Part shown: piece by piece, positions 44,918 to 53,473 of the stretch
Numbering within the stretch: the first letter of the stretch is position 1
Layout of the letters: the number at the start of each line of letters is the position of its first letter
Origin: Acidobacteriota bacterium
GTDB lineage: Bacteria; Acidobacteriota; Terriglobia; Acidiferrales; UBA7541
Length of the DNA: 64,000 nucleotides
Assembly (NCBI GenBank): GCA_027307115.1
Contig: DAHUXN010000028.1
Span: 62,001 to 126,000, forward strand
Direction: 5' to 3'
Notes under the pieces: generated by a model
The model's database searches: none
The model's input: the letters and a program-made list of their open reading frames with translations, nothing else
Told to the model about the DNA's origin: nothing
Position numbers and translations under genes: made by a program

Positions 44918-45940
44918 CTAGAGGGCGACTTCGTGGAGGGCTTCGCCGGCGTAGATGCGCTTGACGACCTCCTCGATAGGCTCGTCCTCGATGAGCAGGT
45001 CGCGGACTTCGACTGTGTCCAGAATTTGACGGATCAAATTCGCGGTAGAGACTTTCAAGCGGTCGAAGCGAATGCGATAGGTGAGCGGGTCGACTTGTTC
45101 GAGATCGAGACCATCTCGGGCGATCGATTGCACGCGGGCGAGCTGTTCCGAGTCTTTCACGGCGAATTTGATTTGCTTCGTGCGCAGCAATTTTTGTTTG
45201 AGCAAGTCGAGTGGGCCGTCGTAGAGCAGGCGGCCGTGGTCGATGATCATGATGCGGCGGCAAAGCTCCTCGATGTCGTCGAGGTCGTGGGTGGTGAGCA
45301 GTACGGTGGTTTGAAATTCGCGATTGATGGCGCGCAGGAATTTGCGAATCTGATCTTTGGCGACAACGTCGAGGCCGATAGTCGGCTCGTCCAAAAAAAG
45401 CAGCGGGGGATTGTGGAGCAGCGCGGCGGCGAGATCGCAACGCATGCGCTCGCCGAGGGAAAGTTTGCGAACAGGCGTGTACAAATAATCCTGAATGCCG
45501 AGGATTTGATTAAATTTTTCCATGCGCTCGCGGAAGTCGCGTTCGGAGACTTCGTAGATGCGGCGAAGGAGCTTGAAGGATTCGACGACGGCGATGTCCC
45601 ACCAGAGCTGTGTGCGCTGGCCGAAAACGACGCCGATGGTTTTCACATACTGGCGGCGCTGTTTATATGGAACGAAACCGTTGACGCGGGCTTCGCCGGA
45701 AGTGGGCATCAAAATGCCGGTGAGCATTTTTATGCTGGTGGATTTTCCGGCGCCGTTGGGGCCAATGTAGCCGACCATTTCGCCGCGCGCGATTTCGAAG
45801 CTGACTTTATCGACGGCGCTGACCGTCAAATAATCGCGGACGAAAAGATTTTGGATCGAGCCCCAGACGCCTTCGCGGCGGCGAAAGGTGCGGAAGTCCT
45901 TGGAGAGTTCGCGGACGTTGATGAGCGGGCCGTCAAGCAT
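44918..45940 (-). CDS. ABC exporter ATPase (COG4586 type)
   Basis: 340 residues. Walker A is GPNGAGKST, the signature motif is LSLGERMRCDLAAALLH, Walker B is LLFLDEPTIGLD, and the switch histidine is in TTHDLDDIEEL. The extra N-terminus (FRTFRRREGVWGSIQNLF) and the VVFGQRTQLWWD segment are typical of the ATPases that work with the two-permease ABC-2 systems found at 37985-39670. The C-terminal 90 residues form an accessory domain. Normally these three genes are adjacent; here a decarboxylase and a TonB receptor gene intervene. Confidence 0.9.
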   Translation of the reverse strand: MLDGPLINVRELSKDFRTFRRREGVWGSIQNLFVRDYLTVSAVDKVSFEIARGEMVGYIGPNGAGKSTSIKMLTGILMPTSGEARVNGFVPYKQRRQYVKTIGVVFGQRTQLWWDIAVVESFKLLRRIYEVSERDFRERMEKFNQILGIQDYLYTPVRKLSLGERMRCDLAAALLHNPPLLFLDEPTIGLDVVAKDQIRKFLRAINREFQTTVLLTTHDLDDIEELCRRIMIIDHGRLLYDGPLDLLKQKLLRTKQIKFAVKDSEQLARVQSIARDGLDLEQVDPLTYRIRFDRLKVSTANLIRQILDTVEVRDLLIEDEPIEEVVKRIYAGEALHEVAL

Positions 45941-46031
45941 TGCGCCAGCGATTCTAGCACGGAGCGTTTCTTTGGGAAGAAGCGCTCGATGTCACAGCAC
46001 GGTACGCAGCGGAGTGCGCGAACGGATTGAG

Positions 46032-47222
46032 CTAAGTGCGGAAGAGGACGTCTTCGCGATTGAACATATGGATGGCTGCGCCAAGTGCGATAGCTGCGTA
46101 GACGCACGTCATGCCGAAAACCATGAGCATAGTTGTCCAATGATACGTGCCGCCGATGACTTCTTTGCTGACCAAGCTGGTGTTGAGGATGGGAACCAGC
46201 GCCGTCTTCCAATTCAGCTCGACGCCCGGGAGCGCTCCAATGATCGCGGGGGCGACGGCCACAAAAACGAGCGGTGAGACATAGGTTTGCGCCTCGCGAT
46301 AGCTTTTGGCGAGGAGTGCGACGGCCAAGAGCATCGAGGCGAAGAGCACGGTCAAGGGCAGAAGCATCACGGCGACAGCGATGACGGTGCTGGGACTGAT
46401 GGAAAGATTCATGGTTTGTTGCTGCGCGCCGCTCATCATGTGCCGGCCCGCAAATCCGACCGAGGCCAGCGACAGGACGGCGGTGACAACGGATGCCGTC
46501 ATTACCATCAGAAATTTTCCGATGACGAGGTCGGTGCGAGAGACGGGGCTGGACAGAATCGTCTCCAGGGTACCGCGTTCCTTTTCGCCGGCGGTGAGAT
46601 CCATTGCTGGATACATCGCGCCAGTGAACGAGAAAATGATGATGAGGTAGGGAATCCATCCGCCAAAAATGGCGGCGCTGACTTTCGCCGGCGGCGCGAC
46701 GTTGTTTGCCTGGACTTTGAACGGCTCGAGAATGTTCGGAGATATGCCGCGTGCTACGAGCGCGGCGCGAGCAACGCCATCGCGGTAATCGTCGAAAAAT
46801 TTCTGCAATTTGTCCCTGGTCATCTCCGACTTGACGTCATTTTCGTAATAGCCGATGGAAACTTGCTCGGACTGGGAACCGGTTGCCACGGTGTCAATGT
46901 CGTTCGGCATTTCGACGAGAGCGCGGATTTTCTTGTCGGAGACTTCCTGCTTTGCGTCTTCTCGATAGGGCAGAACTTTAATGCCGGGGACTTTGCGAAG
47001 CGCCGCGAGAACCTTCGGCGAATCCGCCCCGCCCTGCACCATGATAGGAGCGATCTCGGTCGCTGCCTCGCCCATCACGCTGCTCATAACTTTGCTAATG
47101 CCCCAGAACAGCAGGGGGAAAGCGATGACGGGAATGATGACCATGGAGCGGATAGTGCGCTTGTCGCGGAGCATGTCGCGCAACTCTTTGCGGTAAACGA
47201 TCAAGGAATTGCGCAGGCTCAT
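46032..47222 (-). CDS. natB: ABC-2 permease, NatB-like
   Basis: 396 residues: one N-terminal helix (about 25-48), a large extracytoplasmic domain (about 50-185), and five to six C-terminal helices with the conserved GEKERGTLETILSSPVSR segment that marks NatB/CcmB-like exporters. The start overlaps the stop of the ATPase gene by 4 bp. NatAB of Bacillus exports sodium; for this relative the substrate is not established, so the symbol reflects family resemblance. Confidence 0.8.
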   Translation of the reverse strand: MSLRNSLIVYRKELRDMLRDKRTIRSMVIIPVIAFPLLFWGISKVMSSVMGEAATEIAPIMVQGGADSPKVLAALRKVPGIKVLPYREDAKQEVSDKKIRALVEMPNDIDTVATGSQSEQVSIGYYENDVKSEMTRDKLQKFFDDYRDGVARAALVARGISPNILEPFKVQANNVAPPAKVSAAIFGGWIPYLIIIFSFTGAMYPAMDLTAGEKERGTLETILSSPVSRTDLVIGKFLMVMTASVVTAVLSLASVGFAGRHMMSGAQQQTMNLSISPSTVIAVAVMLLPLTVLFASMLLAVALLAKSYREAQTYVSPLVFVAVAPAIIGALPGVELNWKTALVPILNTSLVSKEVIGGTYHWTTMLMVFGMTCVYAAIALGAAIHMFNREDVLFRT

Positions 47223-47956
47223 CGTGCGTCTCCCGAGACTTCGACGAAGATTTCTTCCAGGCTGTCCTTACCGTAACTCTGGCGCAACTCATCGAGCGTG
47301 CCTTCGGTGCGCATTTTGCCGGCGTGAATGATGCCAATGCGGTCGCAGAGTTTTTCGACTTCAGTCATGACGTGCGTGGAGAAAATGACGGTTTTGCCAC
47401 GATCGCGGCACTGGCGAATGAAATCGGTGATGGAGCGCGCGGCCATGACGTCGAGGCCGTTCGTAGGCTCGTCGAAAATCATCACCGGCGGGTCATGGAC
47501 GAGCGTGCGGGCGATGGAAACTTTCTGCTTCATGCCCGTCGAGAGCTTGGCGCAGCGGCGGTCGCGAAATTCCTCCATGTCGAGGGCTTTGAATAATTCG
47601 TTGGTGCGGCGCTCGATGGTGGCCGAGTCGAGGCCGAAAAGCTGGCCGAAATATTCGACGGTTTCCGCGGCGGTGAGGCGGTCATAGAGAGCCGTGGCCG
47701 TGGAAAGGAAGCCGACGTGGGCGCGGACCTTTTGCGGCTCGCGCACAACGTCGAAGCCTGCGACGGTAGCTGTGCCGGAGGACGGTGCGAGAATGGTGGC
47801 GAGGATGCGCAGCGTGGTTGTTTTGCCCGCGCCATTCGCGCCGAGCAAACCGTAAATCTCACCCGGCTTGCAGGTGAAGCTGACGGTGTCAACAGCGTGG
47901 ATATCGCCGCGCTTCTTGTCTTTGAAATTCTTGCACAGGTTGTTCGCTTCGATCAT
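47219..47956 (-). CDS. natA: ABC exporter ATPase, NatA-like
   Basis: 245 residues with Walker [10 protein letters not shown], signature [17 protein letters not shown], Walker [13 protein letters not shown] and [11 protein letters not shown]. It drives the NatB-like permease encoded immediately downstream (4-bp overlap). Length and motifs are typical. Its start lies 183 bp from the 3' end of the tRNA-His gene; I see no gene in between. Confidence 0.87.
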   Translation of the reverse strand: MIEANNLCKNFKDKKRGDIHAVDTVSFTCKPGEIYGLLGANGAGKTTTLRILATILAPSSGTATVAGFDVVREPQKVRAHVGFLSTATALYDRLTAAETVEYFGQLFGLDSATIERRTNELFKALDMEEFRDRRCAKLSTGMKQKVSIARTLVHDPPVMIFDEPTNGLDVMAARSITDFIRQCRDRGKTVIFSTHVMTEVEKLCDRIGIIHAGKMRTEGTLDELRQSYGKDSLEEIFVEVSGDAR

Positions 47957-48139
47957 GGTCGTCTTTGTTGTCTTATATACGCTGCAGGTGCGTGGATGTT
48001 ACCGGAGGTATCGAGAAAAATGCAATCGGCTGGCTGCATTTCCAAACCACGATCATGCTCAATTTATTCGCAGGCGAAACGGGAAGACAAACCTCCGCGG
48101 GAAAGGGCCGGCGCTTTTTGGTACAGGTATTGAGGCAAT

Positions 48140-48216
48140 TGGGGTGAGCGACGGGATTTGAACCCGCGACCCTCGGTGCCACAGACCGATGCTCTACCAG
48201 CTGAGCTACGCTCACC
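48140..48216 (-). tRNA. tRNA-His (anticodon GTG), CCA encoded
   Basis: A complete cloverleaf: acceptor GTGAGCG/CGCTCAC, U8 A9, D arm GCTC...GAGC, anticodon stem TCGGT/ACCGA around the loop CTGTGGC (anticodon GTG), and T arm with GGTTCAAAT. G-1 (48216) pairs with C73, the identity element of tRNA-His, and the 3' CCA is encoded (48140-48142). Confidence 0.97.
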
Positions 48217-48228
48217 AGCGTGGGAGCA

Positions 48229-48257
48229 ATGATAGCACGCTGGAGTGGGCGGTTAAA
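48229..48257 (-). promoter_or_regulatory. Putative promoter of tRNA-His
   Basis: Minus-strand TATCAT (48229-48234, 5/6) with TTTAAC (48252-48257) 17 bp upstream, ending 12 bp before the tRNA. The -35 match is weak, but the position is ideal for a tRNA promoter. Confidence 0.45.
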
Positions 48258-48350
48258 GACCGCGCGGGTCGCGGCCAGCTGGGAATTTTGTCGGGGTATT
48301 GCGCAAGATACGCGCGAGGGAAAGCTGAAAAGATGTTCAGGACGCGAAGT

Positions 48351-49259
48351 TCAGTTTTGATTTTTGGGACGGAAGGGAATGAGGATGGCTGCCGCTTGCG
48401 GTGAACGCATCTTGTTAAGTTGCGAGCGCGCATAGTCGGCCCATGGTCCATGCGACTGGTGCTGAAGATAGAGTATCCAGTGTTGCAGGGCGAGTTGCTT
48501 ATCACCGTGCTTTTCGTAGGCGGAGGCAAGATTAAAATGCGCATCGGCGTGGCCGGGCTCGATCTCGATGGCGCGCGACAAGTGCTCGACGGCTTTTTCG
48601 AACTCGCCGATTTCGTCCAGAATGCAACCGAGATTGAAATGGCAAACGGCGTTGCGTGGATCAAGGGCGAGCGCGGTGCAAAAAGAGTTGCGCGCCTTTT
48701 CCAATTCGCCGAGTTGGAAGAAAAGGCAGCCTAGATTGATGTGCGGTTCGGACCAATCCGGCTGCAATTCAATCACGCGGCGATAGAGGCGCATGGCTTC
48801 TTCGAGTCTTTCGGGGTGAGCTTCGGATTTCAGCGCCTGGTCAAACAGATCCTCGGCGGTTCGAGAGTCCATCTGGCGAAGATTGGCGGCGCTTGCGAAG
48901 ACGTGGTAAGGAAGAAGAAGTTGTCCAGTTAACGGCTCGATGGCCTGGCTTTCCATTCCTGGAGAGATTGCCGCGATCTGCCTGCCGCTTGGGAATAGCT
49001 GCAATTCGCCAAGAGGCGTCGCGTTCTCACCGCGTTCCTGGCGCAAAATGGCGACGGCACGGCAGACGGATCTCGCGGGAATTCGCCGTTGGGTGATTGC
49101 TTTTATCGAATGCAGAGCTACAAGATCGCGGAAACTGTAAAAGCGCTCGCCCCAGCGCGCTTCAGGAACGACGAGGCGAAGTCTGTGCCAATAGCGCAGA
49201 CGGCTCGGCTCGACACCCACAATGCGACTGACTTCTGTTTGCGTAAAACGTTCTGGCAA
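48351..49259 (-). CDS. MerR-type HTH fused to TPR repeats
   Basis: 302 residues. The N-terminal 70 residues are a MerR-like winged helix (FTQTEVSRIVGVEPSRLRYWHRL, then RFYSFRDLVALHSIKAI). The C-terminal half (about 130-275) has three to four TPR units (WSEPHINLGCLFFQLGELEKA, AVCHFNLGCILDEIGEFEKA and ADAHFNLASAYEKHGDKQLA). DNA binding may therefore be governed by protein-protein contact rather than by a small ligand. The TTG at 49259 is the likely start, with AAAGGGCG just upstream. It lies 134 bp from tRNA-His and has no obvious operon partner. Confidence 0.8.
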   Translation of the reverse strand: MPERFTQTEVSRIVGVEPSRLRYWHRLRLVVPEARWGERFYSFRDLVALHSIKAITQRRIPARSVCRAVAILRQERGENATPLGELQLFPSGRQIAAISPGMESQAIEPLTGQLLLPYHVFASAANLRQMDSRTAEDLFDQALKSEAHPERLEEAMRLYRRVIELQPDWSEPHINLGCLFFQLGELEKARNSFCTALALDPRNAVCHFNLGCILDEIGEFEKAVEHLSRAIEIEPGHADAHFNLASAYEKHGDKQLALQHWILYLQHQSHGPWADYARSQLNKMRSPQAAAILIPFRPKNQN

Positions 49260-49470
49260 ATCGCCCTTTTGCCGATTGACGTGCGAGCCCGGACCCGCTG
49301 CGACCGAACTCGCATTATTCTGCTAAGACGATTATCCCCCTCGTGTCAAATTCACAGCCGGAAATCTGGGCACACGGTTCCTTGCTTCGCTTCCCGCGTT
49401 ACTGGTACACACCGTCACCGTTGCACGAGTGAGGCGTTAGGCTGAGTCGGCGGCGCATGCGGGACGGCGT

Positions 49471-50802
49471 TCAACGGTTGTAGGGATACTCCTGAATCCA
49501 GTGGAAGCCGCGGCTGACGAGCAAGAATTTCTCGGTGTCAAAGAGCTGGAGCTGTATGTGGATTTTGTGATTGTCCATTTGGCCGTCGAGGATCAGTTGA
49601 TTTTGAGTTGGCCGCTGGTAGGTGAAAAGAGCTTTCCATTTTTTGTCGCTGCTTTTGGTGAGTGCGATGGTTTTATCGTGCGCGTTTATCGAGGTGGCGT
49701 AAGAAGCGAACGAGTCGTCCATGTGTTGAAATATCACGAACGGGCTGTCGTACGACTCAAAGATGACGCGGCGCCAGCGGTCGTAATCGTTGAGAAGCGG
49801 CGAGCGGACCTGGCCGTCAATGGACATTTGGCCGACGTCCCAAATGCCGCCGAGCGGCGACTGCGGCGCGCCGCCGTAAAGTTTCCATCCGTCCCAACCT
49901 GCGTAGGTGTTCATTCCTAGGAGAAAAAGACCGAAGACAATTTGAACGGCGATGGCAATGCGGTTCGCGCGGCGGGTGCGGAAGAGTGGGGGCTGCGCGG
50001 AAGGTGAAGCAGAACGATTTCGAAAAAAGAAGTTAGCCAAACGCGAAAGATCGGGCGCGAGCAAAAACAAGGACAGCAGGATCATGTGAAAGGAAAACAG
50101 TTTTACGGGAACGTCGTAGGCCATGTTGAGCATGAACACGTTGGTCATATCGGCGAGGCAAACGAGCGCGCCGAGGGTCGTCGTATACGGAACTATGAGC
50201 AGAATGCCGCCGAGCGCTTCAGCGGAGCCGGCGAAGATTTCATATGCTGGGGCAGCGCCGATGGACGTCCAGAGAACGCCCATCGGGGAGAGATGGCCGA
50301 ACGGCTCCAGTAATGTGGAGAGAAACGGGAAAGGCATTTGCAGCGGAATGATTTTAGCGAAGCCGTAGGCAAGCATCTGGCCGGCAACGGCAAAGCGAAT
50401 GAAAAGCCGGAACCATTTGTAGAGGGTGACGTAATTTTCGCGCCGCCGATCGAGTGCAGACCAGATGCCCGCGGCGAGCGCGGCGAAGACCAGCAGGCAA
50501 AATGCTTCCACCCAATCGAAGGTCTTATCGCCGCTGCCGCTGCCCAAGTATACGAGGGCATGTGTGACGCGAAAAATATGGGCCGCGGTCCAGAAGATAA
50601 TTGGGCGCATGGGCCAAAGCGTGTCGAGGCTGGGAATCGAGATACTGGGAGGCGTTGGCATCAGGCCGGTGAGGACTTGCGTGATTAGGCAGTAGAGTCC
50701 GAAGTAGACGAAGCAGAAGCGGAAGGCGACGCGAGTGGCGAGATTCCAGTGGGGAATTTGTGGGCTTGGCTGGAGTTGATCGGGCTGGGCTGAGCTGGCC
50801 AT
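49471..50802 (-). CDS. DoxX-like integral membrane protein
   Basis: 443 residues from the ATG at 50802; the open frame upstream is Pro/Arg-rich and unsupported. About seven helices; the central block VAGQMLAYGFAKIIPLQMPFP and AYEIFAGSAEALGGILLIVP resembles DoxX/TerC-like quinone-interacting membrane proteins. The last 110 residues are a soluble domain of mixed strands (FESYDSPFVIFQHMDDS). Function is unknown. It diverges from the NarL-type kinase gene, with 188 bp between the starts. Confidence 0.75.
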   Translation of the reverse strand: MASSAQPDQLQPSPQIPHWNLATRVAFRFCFVYFGLYCLITQVLTGLMPTPPSISIPSLDTLWPMRPIIFWTAAHIFRVTHALVYLGSGSGDKTFDWVEAFCLLVFAALAAGIWSALDRRRENYVTLYKWFRLFIRFAVAGQMLAYGFAKIIPLQMPFPFLSTLLEPFGHLSPMGVLWTSIGAAPAYEIFAGSAEALGGILLIVPYTTTLGALVCLADMTNVFMLNMAYDVPVKLFSFHMILLSLFLLAPDLSRLANFFFRNRSASPSAQPPLFRTRRANRIAIAVQIVFGLFLLGMNTYAGWDGWKLYGGAPQSPLGGIWDVGQMSIDGQVRSPLLNDYDRWRRVIFESYDSPFVIFQHMDDSFASYATSINAHDKTIALTKSSDKKWKALFTYQRPTQNQLILDGQMDNHKIHIQLQLFDTEKFLLVSRGFHWIQEYPYNR

Positions 50803-50990
50803 GCAGTACCCCGTGTCGGACGGGGACTTTACACTGGAGAGCAGCGGGGTGCAACGCCGCGGACGTGTTTTTTGAGTGCAGGCGCAGAGTGGGTGGTCCG
50901 TTACTGGTAGGCACGGGGGCGGAGGTGGGGCGGAGCGGGCGCGAGCAGGCTTGCTAGACTTCCCAATAGGGGAACGCAGGGGCGTTGTCA

Positions 50991-52703
50991 ATGGAGTCTT
51001 CCGGAAAGAGGCAACTCGAAGAGTTGGTGAATGTGGCGCGCCCTGTCGCGCTCATTCTCGCGTTGCTCGCACTGAAGGAAACTCCGGAAAGCTCCGCGGC
51101 TCGCGTTGCGACGATCTTCCTCGCCGGATATTTTTTTGTCGCGATCCTGGTTCTGGCCGCTGAGCGCGTCGCGCGAATCGAGCGAATTTATTTTTCTCCG
51201 GAGATCGATGCGATTGCTCTGGCGATTTTTGTTGCGTTGACGCCGTCGCTGGCGCCGTTCTGGCTATTCTATTTGTTCGCCGTTTTTGCGATGGCGACCC
51301 TCGGGCGGACGGGCAGTAACACGTCCTTCCATCGATTGGTTCCGAACAACCTGTTCGCAACAGACGCTGCTTTCCTGAGCGCGGGCGCTGCCGTGGCTGT
51401 GGCTGTCCGCGCGGTATGGTTTTCGCCGTCAGCGGATCACGGCATTTTGCGTCCGATCGGGATAGTGGCGGGAACGTATTTTGGCGGACTGTGTATCGCA
51501 TGGCTGGGCATGCGTGAACGGAGGCAGCTGGGCGAGGACCGGTTCATCGAATCGCTGCTCAGCATGATCCGCGTGGAAAAGGGTTTGGCGGAATCTGTGC
51601 GATTGGTGTTAAGCGAGATTGCGCGCGAGTTCGATTGCGAGCGCGCGTTGCTAGTGATTTGTGATGAAGAAATCGACCGGCTATTCGTCTGGAGAGGCGA
51701 GCAGGACCGGCGTCACGCCTTCCCGCCGGAAACGCTGGCGCTTACGCGCGCGGGCGCTTTTCTGGCTGAAGATCTTTCGCACAGCGTGTGTTGGAATTCG
51801 CTGGAAGGGAAGGGACAGGGATTTGGGTGGCAGCGGGAAACCGGTGCGGTAGCGAAGGCGATGGAAGTGCCGCCCACAGCGGCTCGGCAAGAGCTGGCTG
51901 CGAATCGCGTGATGGCTGTGACCATTCTTTCCTCCGGCCATCCTACTGGGCGGATGATTCTGGTGAACGCGCGGCGTCCATTTGCGCGGGGCGATTTGCG
52001 CTGGTTCGAACGAATTGTCCGCCATTTGAACGTTCCATTGGAGAATGTGTTCCTATTGCGAAGCCTCCGCGCACGGGCAGTGGAGGCGGAGCGGAGCCGC
52101 ATTTCGCGGGACCTGCACGACGGAATTCTGCAGACGCTGCTGAGCCTGAACATACAATTCGGCGTTCTGCGCCGCAAGCTGCCGCAGGCTCCCGAGCAGG
52201 TGGGAACCGATCTGGAATCGCTGGAAAGAACGGTGCGGGAAGAAGGCGACGATTTGCGGCAGATGGTGAAAGACCTTCGTCCCTTGCGCGTGGAAAGCGC
52301 GGATCTGCGGGAAATGATGCATAGCTTCGCGGAACGGTGTCACGACGAGTCGGGAATGGTGGTGGATCTCTTCCTTGAGGAGAACGACCTTCGGGCGCCG
52401 GACCGGATCTGCCGGGAGGTATTCCAGATATATCGTGAGTCACTCAATAATATAAAAAAGCATGCGCGAGCGAGCCACGTCGTGGTAAAACTATGGCAAG
52501 ACGATACGAAAATCTTCCTTGTCGTCGATGATAACGGGCAGGGGTTCAGCTTTGCGGGGAAATTCGAGAGCGAAGAGCTAGACCGTTTGCGCCTGGGTCC
52601 GATCTCGATTAAAGAACGGACCCGTACCGTGGGGGGTGTCCTGACGGTGGAATCAAACCCGGGGCATGGTGCGCGTCTAACAATTGAAATCCCATTGAAC
52701 TGA
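50991..52703 (+). CDS. NarL-type sensor histidine kinase (HisKA_3)
   Basis: 570 residues from the ATG at 50991 (AGGGG eight bases upstream; a TTG at 50985 is less likely). The N-terminus has four to five membrane helices (about 15-175) with little loop, so sensing may be within the membrane. A GAF-like region follows (about 185-350), then HisKA_3 with H376 in SRISRDLHDGILQTL, and an ATPase domain with SLNNIKKHARA and DDNGQGF. It pairs with the NarL-family regulator encoded 1 bp downstream. Confidence 0.9.
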   Translation: MESSGKRQLEELVNVARPVALILALLALKETPESSAARVATIFLAGYFFVAILVLAAERVARIERIYFSPEIDAIALAIFVALTPSLAPFWLFYLFAVFAMATLGRTGSNTSFHRLVPNNLFATDAAFLSAGAAVAVAVRAVWFSPSADHGILRPIGIVAGTYFGGLCIAWLGMRERRQLGEDRFIESLLSMIRVEKGLAESVRLVLSEIAREFDCERALLVICDEEIDRLFVWRGEQDRRHAFPPETLALTRAGAFLAEDLSHSVCWNSLEGKGQGFGWQRETGAVAKAMEVPPTAARQELAANRVMAVTILSSGHPTGRMILVNARRPFARGDLRWFERIVRHLNVPLENVFLLRSLRARAVEAERSRISRDLHDGILQTLLSLNIQFGVLRRKLPQAPEQVGTDLESLERTVREEGDDLRQMVKDLRPLRVESADLREMMHSFAERCHDESGMVVDLFLEENDLRAPDRICREVFQIYRESLNNIKKHARASHVVVKLWQDDTKIFLVVDDNGQGFSFAGKFESEELDRLRLGPISIKERTRTVGGVLTVESNPGHGARLTIEIPLN

Positions 52704-52704
52704 A

Positions 52705-53370
52705 ATGACAAAGAACAAAACGCCTGTGCGCGTTCTGGTTGCAGACGACCATGCTATTTTTCGCGATGGCCTGCGCAAACTGTTTGAGGGCACCGATGAA
52801 GTGACGATTGTCGGTGAAGCCTCGAACGGGAATGAATGCGTGCGCATGCTCGCAAAGCTCAAGCCCGACATTCTGCTGTTGGACCTACGGATGCCGGAGA
52901 AGGACGGGCTGGGAGTGCTGGAAGAGATCAATTTCGATTCCGTGACGACGCGCGTGATTGTATTGACGGCCGCCGAGGATGACCGGGATGTGGTTCGCGC
53001 GATGCGCCTGGGCGCGCGCGGAGTCGTGTTGAAGCAGTCCGCCAGCGATCTGCTGCTCAAGAGCATCAAGAAAGTTCACGACGGTGAAATCTGGCTGGAC
53101 AATCGCATGACCGCTGAAGTGATTGACGCTTTCAAACGCTCGGCGGAAACGGGGCAACGACGTGATAAACCACTGCTCAGCGACCGCGAGAAAGAAATCG
53201 TTCAGCTGGTGGCGCAGGGTTTTCGCAACCGCGAAATCGGCGAGAAACTTTTCATCAGCGAGCAGACAGTCAAGAATCACCTGCACAACATTTTCGATAA
53301 ACTCGGCGTTTCTGATCGCCTAGAACTCGCACTGTACGCGATTCACCACCGGCTGATCGACCAGGCCTGA
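52705..53370 (+). CDS. NarL/FixJ-family response regulator
   Basis: 221 residues. Receiver (about 8-125) with D60 (LLLDLRMP), and a LuxR-type helix-turn-helix (about 155-215: LSDREKEIVQLVAQGFRNREI and SEQTVKNHLHNIFDKLGV). It is co-transcribed with the kinase just upstream (single-base gap). Target genes are unknown; the zinc-ribbon/TPR and ClC genes 103 bp downstream on the same strand are candidates. Confidence 0.93.
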   Translation: MTKNKTPVRVLVADDHAIFRDGLRKLFEGTDEVTIVGEASNGNECVRMLAKLKPDILLLDLRMPEKDGLGVLEEINFDSVTTRVIVLTAAEDDRDVVRAMRLGARGVVLKQSASDLLLKSIKKVHDGEIWLDNRMTAEVIDAFKRSAETGQRRDKPLLSDREKEIVQLVAQGFRNREIGEKLFISEQTVKNHLHNIFDKLGVSDRLELALYAIHHRLIDQA

Positions 53371-53473
53371 TGCCAGTGGCTGCGCCGATCTGCCACCCTT
53401 CACGCCTCCTTTCTCATCACACTTAAGGCATAAAATCTTCCGGCCCGGCCGTGCCGCGATATCCTAGAATCAA

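Noticed and set aside
43737-44921. 394-codon plus-strand ORF
   Set aside because: It lies opposite the well-supported decarboxylase gene; its Gly/Arg/Asp-rich product shows no motif and mirrors the codon bias of the real strand.
43362-45940. Decarboxylase plus ABC genes as a natural-product cluster
   Set aside because: There is no synthetase, tailoring enzyme or resistance gene nearby; a single decarboxylase is not enough.
44630-46030. 466-codon plus-strand ORF
   Set aside because: Antisense to the ABC ATPase with its Walker and signature motifs; no domain is visible in the antisense product.
46287-47276. 329-codon plus-strand ORF
   Set aside because: Antisense to natB/natA; the product is His/Asp/Arg-rich without structure.
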